44,075 nucleotides of DNA from Paratractidigestivibacter sp963640745. Its GTDB lineage: Bacteria > Actinomycetota > Coriobacteriia > Coriobacteriales > Atopobiaceae. Where the stretch lies: assembly GCA_963640745.1 (NCBI GenBank), contig CAVIBB010000006.1:1-44075 (forward strand), written 5' to 3'. Under the pieces are notes generated by a model. It saw nothing but the letters and a program-made list of their open reading frames with translations. It ran no database searches and had not been told where the DNA came from. The position numbers were made by a program, and so were the translations under genes. Positions 17,553 through 26,704 of this stretch are shown here, in pieces; within the stretch, counting starts at the first letter, position 1; the number at the start of each line of letters is the position of its first letter.

Positions 17553-18500
17553 ATGGAACTTCTAAAGAAGGCGAGGCAGAGCCAGTGGTACGGCGTCGCT
17601 CTGCTCCTCATCGTCACGGCTCTGTGCTGGGTGGTGTTCAAGGTTCTGTGCCAGGACTCGTTCGGGTCTCCTGACCAGATGCTTACTTACCTCCAGACGG
17701 GCCTCATCTACGCCGTCGGAGGCTGCGGCCTCTACTTCATCGTCACGATGGGCCTCTGGGACTTCTCCGTGGGCTCCGTCCTCGTGCTCGCCGAGCTCAT
17801 CGCCATCGGCTGCTCCCAGCAGTTCGGCCTCGTCGGCGTCGTCGTCGGCCCGATTCTGTGCGGCGCGGTCCTCGGCGCCTGCAACGGCCTGGCCTACACC
17901 AAGCTGCGCATCCCGTCGCTGATCGTCACCGTCGGCCTGTCGCTTCTTTACGAGTCCTTCTCGGTCTTCGCCTCCAACTGGGCTGGCACCCGCTTGGCTG
18001 ACGAGTACAAGCTCTTCGGCTCCTATCCCTGGAACCTCATCCTGGCGCTCATCGCCTTCGCGGTCTGCACGTTCCTGCTCAAGTACACCAAGCTCGGCAC
18101 CTACGCCAACGCCATCGGCGCCAACGAGCTCACGGCAAAGAACATGGGCGTCCAGATCGACAAGTACAAGTTCATCGCCTTCGTGCTCTGCTCCACCTTC
18201 GTGGGCATCATGGCCGTCCTCTACATCGGCTACGGCACCTCGCAGACCCCGATGACCGGCATGCAGTCCCAGTCGCTCAACTTCAAGCCGCTCATGGGCG
18301 CGTTCTTCGGCCTGGCCTTCAAGAAGTACGGCCACCCCGTCGCCGCCATCGTCCTCGGCGAGTTCCTCATCGCCATGATGTTCGCCGGCTTCACCGCGCT
18401 CGGCATGCCCATCACGATCAACAACATCGTCTCGGGCGCCACGCTGCTCCTCATCGTCCTGTGCACCACCAAGCGCGTCAAGGGCGCCGTAGTCAAGTAA
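17553..18500 (+). CDS. Sugar ABC transporter permease (RbsC-like), first
   Basis: A 315-residue membrane protein of the RbsC/AraH-type family. It starts MELLKKARQSQWYGVALL and has eight to ten hydrophobic segments. The family loop GTYANAIGANELTAKNMGV precedes the cytoplasmic coupling region, and there is a typical MGLWDFSVGSVLVLAELIA segment (D-F-S-V-G-S). It forms the channel together with the second permease at 20034-21011. Spacing to the ATPase gene is 15 bases with GGAGG, so the genes are co-transcribed. Confidence 0.9.
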   Translation: MELLKKARQSQWYGVALLLIVTALCWVVFKVLCQDSFGSPDQMLTYLQTGLIYAVGGCGLYFIVTMGLWDFSVGSVLVLAELIAIGCSQQFGLVGVVVGPILCGAVLGACNGLAYTKLRIPSLIVTVGLSLLYESFSVFASNWAGTRLADEYKLFGSYPWNLILALIAFAVCTFLLKYTKLGTYANAIGANELTAKNMGVQIDKYKFIAFVLCSTFVGIMAVLYIGYGTSQTPMTGMQSQSLNFKPLMGAFFGLAFKKYGHPVAAIVLGEFLIAMMFAGFTALGMPITINNIVSGATLLLIVLCTTKRVKGAVVK

Positions 18501-18515
18501 AGGAGGGATACCACC

Positions 18516-20021
18516 ATGTCTGAACAGAAGCTTTTGCTCCACGGCGAGAAGATCGACAAGAAGTTCGGCCCCACGCACGCCGTCAAGGAGGTCTCCCTCG
18601 ACTTCTACGAGGGCGAGATCCACGCGCTTATCGGCGAGAACGGCTCCGGCAAGTCCACCTTCACCAACATGCTCACGGGCATCCTGCCCATCGGCGGCGG
18701 CACCTTCACCCTCCGCGGCCAGCAGGTCGCGCCCAAGAACCAGGTCGACGCCAACCACCACGGCATCGCCATCGTCGTCCAGGAGACGGGCACCCTGCCC
18801 GGCCTCACCGTGGCCGAGAACATGTTCCTCGGCGACGAGGACCAGTTCGTCCACGCCGGCATCAAGAACACCGGCGCCATGAACAAGAAGGCCCAGGAGC
18901 TTCTCGACTCCTACGGCCTCGGCCACATCAAGGCCGACCTCGTGGTCGACAACTACGACTTCGAGGACCGCAAGCTCGTCGAGATCGTGCGCTCCACCTA
19001 CTTCGACCCGGACATCCTGGTCGTCGACGAGACCACCACGGCGCTCGGCGAGGGCGGCCGCAAGAAGCTCTTCGAGGTCATGCGCGACGTCCGCGCCAAG
19101 GGCCACTGCGTCATCTTCATCTCGCACGACATGGCTGAGGTCATCGAGATGTCCGACCGCATCTCCATCCTGCGCGATGGCGACTACATCACCACGGTGA
19201 ACAAGTCCGACGTCGACGAGGACAAGCTGAAGACCCTCATGGTCGGCCGCGAGATGGACGACCACTACTACCGCACCGACTATCCCGACTACACCGCCGA
19301 GAAGGCCGGCCAGGTCGCCGTCAGCGTCAAGAACGTGAGCGTCCCCGGCGAGGTCGAGGACCTGACCTTCGACCTGCACTACGGCGAGATCCTCGGCTTC
19401 GGCGGCCTGTCCGAGTGCGGCATGCACGAGGTCGGCAAGGCCATCTTCGGTGCCTCTTATGACCGTACCGGCGAGGTCGTTCTTGCCGACGGCACCCACG
19501 TCAACGACATCAACACGGCCATCAACCACTCCATCGCCTACGCCTCCAAGGACCGCGACAACGAGTCGCTGCTCATCAACGACTCCATCGAGGACAACAT
19601 CACCATCCCCTCGATGCGCGACATGGGCACGTTCCTCTCCGACAAGAAGCTCCGCGAGTTCGCCGACACCTACGCCGCCCAGATGCAGACCAAGATGGTC
19701 AACGTCAAGCAGCACGTCTCCGCGCTCTCCGGCGGCAACAAGCAGAAGGTCGTCCTGGCCCGCTGGCTCGGCAAGAAGTCCGACATCCTCGTGCTCGACT
19801 CGCCCACCCGCGGCATCGACATCAAGGTCAAGGCGGCCATCTACCAGCTGCTCGAGGACATGCGCGCCGAGGGCAAGGCCATCCTCATCATCTCCGAGGA
19901 GATCATGGAGCTCATCGGCATGTGCGACCGCATCTACATCATGAAGGACGGCAAGATCAACGCCGAGCTGCAGCGCAGCCCGGAGCTTACCGACCAGGAC
20001 CTCATCGCCAAGATGGTCTAG
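18516..20021 (+). CDS. Sugar ABC transporter ATP-binding protein (RbsA-like), asymmetric
   Basis: A 501-residue tandem ATPase. Domain 1 has an intact Walker A (IGENGSGKST) and Walker B with Glu (ILVVDETTTAL), but its signature is replaced by YDFEDRKLVEI. Domain 2 has no recognisable Walker A (FGGLSECGMHEVG), an intact signature (ALSGGNKQKVVLARWL), and Ser where the catalytic Glu usually sits (VLDSPTRGID). Only the composite site of domain 1 Walker motifs with domain 2 signature should hydrolyse ATP. RbsA-type ATPases are known to be asymmetric; losing the Glu as well makes this case extreme. It lies between two permease genes and ends 12 bases before the second. Confidence 0.92.
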   Translation: MSEQKLLLHGEKIDKKFGPTHAVKEVSLDFYEGEIHALIGENGSGKSTFTNMLTGILPIGGGTFTLRGQQVAPKNQVDANHHGIAIVVQETGTLPGLTVAENMFLGDEDQFVHAGIKNTGAMNKKAQELLDSYGLGHIKADLVVDNYDFEDRKLVEIVRSTYFDPDILVVDETTTALGEGGRKKLFEVMRDVRAKGHCVIFISHDMAEVIEMSDRISILRDGDYITTVNKSDVDEDKLKTLMVGREMDDHYYRTDYPDYTAEKAGQVAVSVKNVSVPGEVEDLTFDLHYGEILGFGGLSECGMHEVGKAIFGASYDRTGEVVLADGTHVNDINTAINHSIAYASKDRDNESLLINDSIEDNITIPSMRDMGTFLSDKKLREFADTYAAQMQTKMVNVKQHVSALSGGNKQKVVLARWLGKKSDILVLDSPTRGIDIKVKAAIYQLLEDMRAEGKAILIISEEIMELIGMCDRIYIMKDGKINAELQRSPELTDQDLIAKMV

Positions 20022-20033
20022 GAGGGAAGACGA

Positions 20034-21011
20034 ATGGCATCCAACAACACCGCGGTCGCCGATACCAAGGCCGCACCCAAGAAGTCCTTTGACTTCGCTC
20101 AGATCCAGACCTTCCTGCCCTTTGTGGCGTTCGCGATCATCGTGGTCTTCTTCGCCGTCGCGACCGGTGGCAACATCCTCACGCCGAAGAACCTCACGCT
20201 GATTCTCTCGGGCGGCTACATGCTCATGATCGGCGCGTGCGGCATCTGGCTCATCATGACGATGGGCTGCCTGGACTTCTCGCAGGGCTCGATGCTCGGC
20301 ATCTGCTGCGCCGTGTTCTGCTACCTGTCGCAGACGAACCTCGCGCTCGCGCTGGCCGGCTCCATCGTCACCGGCGCCGCCATCTCGCTCGTCAACGCGC
20401 TGCTGCACGTCAAGGGTCAGATCGCGTCCTTCGTCGTCACGAACTGCACCATGTTCCTGCTGCGCGGCGTCGTCCAGCTCATCACCACCCAGAACCCGGT
20501 CTACGCCGCCACCTACGTGCAGGGCAGCTTCAACGACATGGGCTTCCTCATGGGCATCACCATCGCCGTGCTTATCGTGACTTACGTCGTGACCCGCTTC
20601 ACCTGCATCGGCCACAACCTCAAGGCCATCGGCGCCAACGAGAAGGCCGCCCGCTTCGCCGGCATCAAGGTCCAGAAGACCAAGATCCTCGTCTACGTGG
20701 TCGCCGGCTGCATCATCGGCCTGGCCGCCTTCGTCAACGCCATCAAGGTCGGCTCCGTCACCGCTTCCTCCGGCAACATGTTCGAGACCAAGCTCCTCAT
20801 CGCCATGGTCCTCGGCGGCATGCCCATCAACGGCGGCGCTCGCGCCCGCTTCTCCAACATCGTGGTCGGCGTGCTTTCTTACCTCGTCCTCGAGAAGGGC
20901 CTCGTCATGCTCGGCCTCACCACCGAGATGCAGCAGCTCTTCCTCGGCATCGTCTTCGTCGGCCTCGTCGCGCTCTTCTCCGACCGCAGCTCCAACCAGG
21001 TCATCAAGTAG
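20034..21011 (+). CDS. Sugar ABC transporter permease (RbsC-like), second
   Basis: A 325-residue membrane protein homologous to the first permease. After a polar N-terminal tail (MASNNTAVADTKAAPKKS) it has eight to ten hydrophobic segments, the MGCLDFSQGSMLGI segment (D-F-S-x-G-S) and the coupling loop GHNLKAIGANEKAARFAGI. Two different permeases imply a heterodimeric channel. The GGAGGG ribosome site overlaps the ATPase stop region. It is the last gene of the transporter block; a GC hairpin at 21121-21160 follows. Confidence 0.9.
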   Translation: MASNNTAVADTKAAPKKSFDFAQIQTFLPFVAFAIIVVFFAVATGGNILTPKNLTLILSGGYMLMIGACGIWLIMTMGCLDFSQGSMLGICCAVFCYLSQTNLALALAGSIVTGAAISLVNALLHVKGQIASFVVTNCTMFLLRGVVQLITTQNPVYAATYVQGSFNDMGFLMGITIAVLIVTYVVTRFTCIGHNLKAIGANEKAARFAGIKVQKTKILVYVVAGCIIGLAAFVNAIKVGSVTASSGNMFETKLLIAMVLGGMPINGGARARFSNIVVGVLSYLVLEKGLVMLGLTTEMQQLFLGIVFVGLVALFSDRSSNQVIK

Positions 21012-21120
21012 CAATAAGCGCACGGCCCGCGACCTGGGCGTCGTTCGCAAAGCGAGCTTCGCCCGGGTGGCCGCCACACGGCTCCACCCGTGGGTCTATG
21101 CCCGCGGCACCATTCTCCCC

Positions 21121-21160
21121 GGCCCCGCCCCCACCCACCTCTTCCCTTGAGGGCGGGGCC
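21121..21160 (+). terminator. GC hairpin between transporter block and araA
   Basis: GGCCCCGCCC pairs exactly with GGGCGGGGCC across a 20-base loop. No T run follows, so it may be an attenuator or RNA-stability element rather than a full terminator. Confidence 0.5.
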
Positions 21161-21213
21161 ACTTATGGGGACCCGGCTTGAACACTGTGCATCAAAGTCC
21201 GAAAGGAACGAAC

Positions 21214-22710
21214 ATGCTTGAGATCAAGAAGTACAAGTTCTATTTCTGCCCCTGCACCCAGGACCTCTACGGCGACGAGTGCCTCCAGCACGTCCACGAG
21301 CACGCTGAGGAGGTCGTGGCTTACCTCAACGCCTCCGCCGAGGTGCCCTTCGAGGTCGAGCTCAAGCCGAACCTGCTCACCGCCTCGATGATCCAGCAGG
21401 TCTTCAACGAGGCCAACAACGACCCCGACTGCGCCGGCGTCATCACCTGGGCCCACACCTTCAGCCCCTCCAAGAACTACATCCTGGGCCTGCAGGACCT
21501 CCGCAAGCCGCTGTGCCAGTTCGCGACGCAGTACAACGAGGAGATCCCGTACGACACCATCGACATGGACTTCATGAACGAGAACCAGGCCGCCCACGGC
21601 GAGCGTGAGCTCGGGCACATCTTTGCCCGCATGCGCTGGGACCACAAGGTCGTCTTCGGGTTCTGGAAGGACCCGGTGGCGCTCGCTGAGCTCGGTCGCT
21701 GGCAGACCACCGCGGTGGGCCTGCAGGAGTCCCGCAACATCCGCTGCGCCCGCTTCTCCGACACCATGCGCAACGTTGCCGTTACCGACGGCGACAAGAT
21801 CGAGGCCCAGGTCAAGTTCGGCTGGACCGTCGACGCGTGGCCCATCAACGAGGTCGTTCCCTACGTCGACGCCGTCACCCCGGCCGAGATCAAGGCCCTG
21901 ACCGACGAGTACTACGACACCTACGAGCTCGTTCTCGACGGCCGCGACCCGGAGGAGTTCCGCCGTCACGTCGAGGTCCAGGCCGCCCAGGAGATCGGCA
22001 TCGAGCGCTTCCTCGTGGAGCACAACTACAACTGCTTCTCTGACCACTTCGGCGACCTCGGCGGCATGAAGCAGCTTCCGTCCCTCTCCATCCAGCGCCT
22101 CATGCAGAAGGGCTACGGCTTCGGCCCCGAGGGCGACTGGAAGACCCCGTGCATGGTCCGCATGATGAAGGCCATGACCTCCGCCAACCCTAACCTCAAG
22201 GGCTCCGCGCTGCTCGAGGACTACACCTACAACCTGGTCCCGGGCAAGGACGGCATCCTCGAGTCCCACATGTCCGAGGTCGACCCCTCCATCGCCGAGG
22301 GCAAGATCGCCATCCGCGCCACGCCGCTGTCCATGGGCGACCGTGAGGACCCGGCCCGCCTCATCTTCACCGGCAAGACCGGCCCCGCCATCGCAACCTC
22401 CCTCGTCGACCTGGGCAACCGCTTCCGCCTGATCATCCAGGACGTCGACTGCAAGAAGGTCGAGAAGCCCATGCCGATGCTGCCGACCGGCACCCTCTTC
22501 TGGACCCCGCGCCCCAACCTCAAGGTGGGCACCGAGGCCTGGATCTACGCCGGCGGCGCGCACCACACCGCGTTCTCGTTCGACCTCACGGCCGACCAGA
22601 TGATCGACTGGGCCGACGCGATGGGGATCGAGTCCGTGGTTATCGACGCCAACACCAACATCCGCGACTTCAAGCGCGACCTCAAGCTGGGTGAGGTTTT
22701 CTACAAGTAA
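21214..22710 (+). CDS. araA: L-arabinose isomerase
   Basis: Interconverts L-arabinose and L-ribulose in the cytoplasm, with a divalent metal ion. The 498-residue protein is collinear with E. coli AraA. Matching stretches include LYGDECLQHVHEHAEEVV, WAHTFSP, KPLCQFATQYN, TIDMDFMNENQAAHGERE and QRLMQKGYGFGPEGDWKT. The usual metal and catalytic residues are in place: Glu in PEGDWKT, Glu in LLEDYTYN, His in ESHMSEV and His in YAGGAHHTAFS. The start ATG 21214 follows GAAAGGAAC. The gene opens the catabolic half of the cluster and identifies L-arabinose as the likely transported sugar. Confidence 0.95.
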   Translation: MLEIKKYKFYFCPCTQDLYGDECLQHVHEHAEEVVAYLNASAEVPFEVELKPNLLTASMIQQVFNEANNDPDCAGVITWAHTFSPSKNYILGLQDLRKPLCQFATQYNEEIPYDTIDMDFMNENQAAHGERELGHIFARMRWDHKVVFGFWKDPVALAELGRWQTTAVGLQESRNIRCARFSDTMRNVAVTDGDKIEAQVKFGWTVDAWPINEVVPYVDAVTPAEIKALTDEYYDTYELVLDGRDPEEFRRHVEVQAAQEIGIERFLVEHNYNCFSDHFGDLGGMKQLPSLSIQRLMQKGYGFGPEGDWKTPCMVRMMKAMTSANPNLKGSALLEDYTYNLVPGKDGILESHMSEVDPSIAEGKIAIRATPLSMGDREDPARLIFTGKTGPAIATSLVDLGNRFRLIIQDVDCKKVEKPMPMLPTGTLFWTPRPNLKVGTEAWIYAGGAHHTAFSFDLTADQMIDWADAMGIESVVIDANTNIRDFKRDLKLGEVFYK

Positions 22711-22749
22711 GTTCTTGCTTGTAGAGCTACGAGGGTCGAAGCGTTGACC

Positions 22750-22850
22750 GGCTTCCCCAGAGGCCCAATCTAGCCACGAACGCGGAGGCTCACGTACATC
22801 TAGTACGCAGCGCCTCCGCGTTCCTGTCTATCTCGGACCTCTGGGAAACC
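22750..22850. repeat. ~100 bp intergenic cruciform between araA and kinase gene
   Basis: Outer arms GGCTTCCCCAGAGGCC and GGACCTCTGGGAAACC pair imperfectly. Inner arms GAACGCGGAGGC and GCCTCCGCGTTC pair exactly across a ~20 bp loop. Size and layout resemble the other ~100 bp elements here, but the sequence is different. It could process or attenuate the operon mRNA. Confidence 0.75.
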
Positions 22851-22917
22851 CCGCGAGGCTCTCGGAGAGTTCTTGGGACGGACTTCTTACTACATCAATC
22901 TCTTAAGGAGAAACAAC

Positions 22918-24519
22918 ATGGATAAGCAGCAGATCTTGGCCGATATCGAGGCGGGGCGGACGTCGCTCGGCATCGAGTACGGCTCCACGCGCATCAAGGC
23001 CGTTCTTAACGACTCGGCCAACGAGCCTGTGGCCATCGGCACCTTCGATTGGGAGAACTCCCTGGTAGACGGCTACTGGACCTACTCTGAGGATGAGATT
23101 TTCGCCGGGCTCAAGGCCTGCTATGCCTCGCTCAAGGCCGACGTCGCCGAGAAGTACGGCGTCACGCTGCGCAAGGTGGGCGCGCTCGGCATCTCGGCCA
23201 TGATGCACGGTTACCTGCCCTTCGACGCCGCGGGCAACCTGCTCGTGCCGTTCCGCACCTGGCGCAACACCACCACGACCGAGGCCGCCCACGAGCTCTC
23301 GCGCCTCTTTGCCTTCCACACGCCCGAGCGCTGGAGCGTCTCCCACATCTACCAGGCCGTCCTTAACGGCGAGGAGCACGTGCCGAGCATCGACTTCTTT
23401 ACCACCCTCGCGGGCTTCGTCCACTGGCGCCTCACCGGCGAGAAGGTCCTCTCCATCGGCGACGCGTCCGGCATGTTCCCCATCGACTCGGTCACCATGG
23501 ACTACGACGCGGCAAAGATCGCGCAGTTCGACGAGCTCGTGGCCGGCAAGGGCGTGGCCTGGAAGGTCGAGGACCTGCTGCCGCGCGTGCTTGTCGCGGG
23601 CGACGTGGCGGGTCACCTCACCGAGGAGGGCGCGAGCCTGCTCGACCCCGAGGGCGACCTTGAGGCGGGCTGCCCGCTCTGCCCGCCGGAGGGCGACGCC
23701 GGCACCGGTATGATCGCCACGAACTCCATCGCCCAGCGCACGGGCAACGTGAGCGCCGGCACCTCGGTCTTCTCGATGATCGTGCTCGAGCATGCCCTCA
23801 AGGACGCGACCGCCGAGGAGATCGACCTCGTGACCACGCCGGTCGGCGACCCCGTGGCCATGGTCCACTGCAACAACTGCACCTCCGACATCAATGACTG
23901 GGTCGACCTTCTTGCCGACTTCGCGCGGGTCATGGGCACGCCGGTGGACAAGGGCGACATCTACACCAAGCTCTTCAACGCCGCGCTCGCGGGCGACAAG
24001 GACGCCGGCGGCCTCGTCTCCATCCCCTTCATCTCCGGCGAGACGGTCATGGGCGTCCAGACCGGTTTCCCGATGGTCGTCCGCAAGCAGAACGCGAACT
24101 TCTCCATCGCCAACTTCATGCGCATGCACATCATGGCCGCGTTCGGCGCCCTGGCCGCGGGCAACGAGGCCCTGCGTGCCGAGGACGTCAAGATCGACAA
24201 GCTCTACGGCCACGGCGGCATCTTCAAGACGCCGAAGGTCGCGCAGTCGCTCCTGGCCGCCGCGCTCGAGGCGCCCGTGACCGTCATGGCCACGGCGGGC
24301 GAGGGCGGCGCCTGGGGCCAGGCCGTCGCCGCGTCCTACATGGCCACCAAGGCCGAGGGCGAGACGCTCGCCGACTTCCTCAACGAGAAGGTCTTCGCGG
24401 GCATGGAGGGCGTGACCGTCGAGCCCGACGAGGCCGACGTCGAGGGTTATCGCGCGTTCCTCGACGCGTTCAAGAAAGTCAACGAAGCTGAGAAGGCCGC
24501 CGAGGCTCAGTTGAGTTAG
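22918..24519 (+). CDS. FGGY-family carbohydrate kinase, presumed L-ribulokinase
   Basis: A 533-residue sugar kinase with the actin-like ATPase fold. N-terminal phosphate loop: LGIEYGSTRIKAVL, with Glu where many FGGY kinases have Asp. Then GISAMMHGYLPFD, the FRTWRNTTT segment, GDAGTGMIATNS and C-terminal YGHGGIFKTPKVAQ with TAGEGGAWGQAVAAS, the ATP-binding motif. It is not the classical AraB, but its place between araA and araD makes L-ribulose the most likely substrate; L-xylulose or D-xylulose are alternatives. The start ATG 22918 follows AAGGAG. The C-terminus is Ala/Glu/Lys-rich. Confidence 0.85.
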   Translation: MDKQQILADIEAGRTSLGIEYGSTRIKAVLNDSANEPVAIGTFDWENSLVDGYWTYSEDEIFAGLKACYASLKADVAEKYGVTLRKVGALGISAMMHGYLPFDAAGNLLVPFRTWRNTTTTEAAHELSRLFAFHTPERWSVSHIYQAVLNGEEHVPSIDFFTTLAGFVHWRLTGEKVLSIGDASGMFPIDSVTMDYDAAKIAQFDELVAGKGVAWKVEDLLPRVLVAGDVAGHLTEEGASLLDPEGDLEAGCPLCPPEGDAGTGMIATNSIAQRTGNVSAGTSVFSMIVLEHALKDATAEEIDLVTTPVGDPVAMVHCNNCTSDINDWVDLLADFARVMGTPVDKGDIYTKLFNAALAGDKDAGGLVSIPFISGETVMGVQTGFPMVVRKQNANFSIANFMRMHIMAAFGALAAGNEALRAEDVKIDKLYGHGGIFKTPKVAQSLLAAALEAPVTVMATAGEGGAWGQAVAASYMATKAEGETLADFLNEKVFAGMEGVTVEPDEADVEGYRAFLDAFKKVNEAEKAAEAQLS

Positions 24520-24533
24520 AATCGTTCGCAACG

Positions 24534-24568
24534 GAGCGTTTCGGCGCGTTAAAACGTTCGAAACGCTC
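24534..24568. repeat. Hairpin between kinase gene and araD
   Basis: GAGCGTTTCG and its exact inverse CGAAACGCTC enclose 15 bases that include TTAAAACGTT. This could be an mRNA hairpin or an operator of the AAACGTTT type that LacI-family repressors favour. Confidence 0.5.
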
Positions 24569-24603
24569 AAAACCAGAGCTCCTAGAGAGGGGAGAGCTTC
24601 AAA

Positions 24604-25317
24604 ATGATGCTTAAGGAACTGCGCGAGAAGGTCTATGAGGCCAACATGGACCTCCCGAAGCACGGGCTGGTCGTCTTTACCTGGGGCAACGCCTCCGAGT
24701 ACGACCCCGAGACGGGCCTCTTCGTCATCAAGCCGTCCGGCGTCGACTACGACGAGCTCTCGCCGGAGAACATGGTTGTCTGCGACCTCGACGGCAACCG
24801 CGTCGAGGGTGAGATGAACCCCTCCTCCGATACCCTTACCCACGCCTGGATCTACAAGAACTGGGCCGACAAGGGCGTCAAGGGCTGCGTCCACACGCAC
24901 TCCGCCGCCGCCGTCTCCTGGGCGCAGGCCGGCCGCGACCTGCCCGCCTACGGCACCACGCACGCCGATTACTTCTATGGCCCCGTGCCCTGCATGCGCG
25001 GCCTGACCGAGGCCGAGATCGAGGAGGCCTACGAGCTCAACACCGGTAAGGTCATCGTCGCCGGCTTTGAGGAGCGCGGCATCGACCCCGTCGCCGTCCC
25101 TGCCGTCCTCGTGCGCAACCACGGGCCCTTCACCTGGGGCAAGGACGCCGCGCAGGCCGTCTACCACGCCGTCGTTCTCGATGAGTGCTGCAAGATGGCC
25201 CGCGACACCGAGATCCTCTCGGCCCACTGCGGTCCCGCCCCGCAGTACCTGCAGGACAAGCACTACCTGCGCAAGCACGGCCCCAACGCCTACTACGGCC
25301 AGGGCGGCGAGCACTAG
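24604..25317 (+). CDS. araD: L-ribulose-5-phosphate 4-epimerase
   Basis: Converts L-ribulose-5-phosphate to D-xylulose-5-phosphate in the cytoplasm, with Zn. The 237-residue length is normal. It shows the class II aldolase/epimerase motifs TWGNASEYD, IKPSGVDYDEL, NPSSDTLTHAWIY (Asp76), the metal-binding CVHTHSAA (His97, His99), the TTHADYFYGPVPCMR loop and the third metal His in VRNHGPFTWG. The start is at 24604 or one codon later (Met-Met), behind GGGGAG. It is the third catabolic gene after araA and the kinase. Confidence 0.95.
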   Translation: MMLKELREKVYEANMDLPKHGLVVFTWGNASEYDPETGLFVIKPSGVDYDELSPENMVVCDLDGNRVEGEMNPSSDTLTHAWIYKNWADKGVKGCVHTHSAAAVSWAQAGRDLPAYGTTHADYFYGPVPCMRGLTEAEIEEAYELNTGKVIVAGFEERGIDPVAVPAVLVRNHGPFTWGKDAAQAVYHAVVLDECCKMARDTEILSAHCGPAPQYLQDKHYLRKHGPNAYYGQGGEH

Positions 25318-25342
25318 GCCTAATGGCGTGCAGCTGCTGCGC

Positions 25343-25533
25343 GTTGCGTAAATGCGCGTGATGGCAGCGAGCCGGGTCGTTCAAGCTCCAAAAGTTGTGA
25401 GATTCGGGGTGATGGCAGGGAGTTTCTTGCCATCACCCCTTTTTACGCAGCGGGGGCGCTCGCGCGGCTGCCATCGCCCCGTTTTTCGTAACGCGGCCGC
25501 CCACGCAGCTGCCATTGCCCGGCATTTCGCAAC
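25343..25533. repeat. Nested inverted-repeat array B (2 forward + 3 reversed units)
   Basis: The 25 bp unit is the same family as array A. Forward units start at 25343 and 25394; reversed units start at 25427, 25468 and 25509. The reversed half keeps an exact 41 bp period, while the forward pair is 51 bp apart (a 10 bp insertion or a decayed unit). The centre is 8 bp and follows GGGGTGATGGCAG; the reversed half opens TTGCCATCACCCC. It lies between araD and the mutarotase gene. The 295 bases between those genes otherwise hold only the mutarotase promoter region. Confidence 0.85.
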
Positions 25534-25612
25534 ACTTGCGCGGATTAAGCGTTTTACTTCTTGCCAAACATATATGCTAGATGCAAATAAGTCACCGTTC
25601 AGGGAGAACAAC

Positions 25613-26686
25613 ATGCAGGTCAACGGTAGCGCGTTCGGGCAGCTCGCCGATGGGGGAGAAGCCAAGCTCTTTACGATCTCGAACAAGGCCGGCATGGAGG
25701 TAGCCGTAACCAATGTGGGCGCGTGTCTCGTCTCGGTCAAGGTGCCGACCGCTGCCGGCGAGCCCGTGGACGTGGTGCTCGGTTACGACGACGCGTCGGG
25801 CTACGTTGCGGGCCGGCAGCTCATCGGTGCTATCGTCGGGCGTGTGGTTAACCGCATCGCCGACGCTTCCTTCGAGCTCGACGGCGCTTCTTACCAGCTG
25901 GGCAAGAACGACGGCGAGAACTGCAACCACAGCGGCCCGAACTACTGGTTCACGCGTGAGTGGGAGGTCGTGCACGCCGAGCAGCTCGAGGACGGCGGCG
26001 CCGTTGAGTTCCGCCTGCTCTCGCCCGACGGAGACCAGGGTTTCCCCGGCGAGGTCGACATGCACGTGACCTATGAGCTTGACGGCGCGGGTGCCCTTAC
26101 CGTGACCTACGATGGCACGGCGTCTGCCCGCACGCCCATCAGCATGACGAACCACAGCTACTTCAACCTCAACGGCTCCGGTACCGTGCTCGATCACAGC
26201 CTGACCATCGCGGCCGATTCCTACACCGAGACCGACGAGCACCTGATTCCCTCGGGCCGTGCCATTCCGCTCGACGGCACCGCGCTCGACCTGCACGACG
26301 GCAAGAAGCTCGGCGAGTGCGTGAACAGCGGCGCCCGCTCGGTCGTGAACGCTAAGGGCCTCGACCACAACTTCGTGCTGGTTGAGGCCGAGGATGGCAA
26401 GGACGGCTTCGTGGGCGCCCAGCGCCATGTCGCGCGCCTTGAGGCCGACCAGACGGGCATCGTGCTCGACATCTCGACTGACCTGCCCGGCATGCAGGTC
26501 TACACCGGCAACTATCTGGAGGGCGAGGTCGGCCGCAGCGGGCGCGTCTATCACGATTACGACGCCGTCGCGCTCGAGACGAACTTCTATGCGGACGCCG
26601 TCCACCACCCGAACTTCCCGCAGCCGATCTTCGGGCCCGAGCGCCCGTATCGCAGCGCCACGACGTACGCCTTTTCGGCGCGTTAG
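25613..26686 (+). CDS. galM: Aldose 1-epimerase (mutarotase)
   Basis: Interconverts the alpha and beta anomers of free aldoses, here probably arabinose before isomerisation. The 357-residue protein is of GalM type, with the strand VTNVGACLVSVKVPT, the substrate loop GENCNHSGPNYW, catalytic His in SMTNHSYFNL, GLDHNFVL near the C-terminus and the catalytic Glu in VALETNFYADAVHHPNFP. The start ATG 25613 follows AGGGAG. An in-frame start at 25352 would cross the repeat array and is rejected. The upstream sequence has TATATGCTAG, a possible -10 region, so it may have its own promoter. It is flanked by arrays B and C. Confidence 0.9.
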   Translation: MQVNGSAFGQLADGGEAKLFTISNKAGMEVAVTNVGACLVSVKVPTAAGEPVDVVLGYDDASGYVAGRQLIGAIVGRVVNRIADASFELDGASYQLGKNDGENCNHSGPNYWFTREWEVVHAEQLEDGGAVEFRLLSPDGDQGFPGEVDMHVTYELDGAGALTVTYDGTASARTPISMTNHSYFNLNGSGTVLDHSLTIAADSYTETDEHLIPSGRAIPLDGTALDLHDGKKLGECVNSGARSVVNAKGLDHNFVLVEAEDGKDGFVGAQRHVARLEADQTGIVLDISTDLPGMQVYTGNYLEGEVGRSGRVYHDYDAVALETNFYADAVHHPNFPQPIFGPERPYRSATTYAFSAR

Positions 26687-26704
26687 GCGGTCGCCCTCGC
26701 CCGT

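Noticed and set aside
17562..21077. 1171-codon open frame on the minus strand
   Set aside because: It lies opposite the whole transporter block and arises from GC-rich third codon positions there. It has no ribosome site or recognisable domain, and the plus-strand genes have clear motifs.
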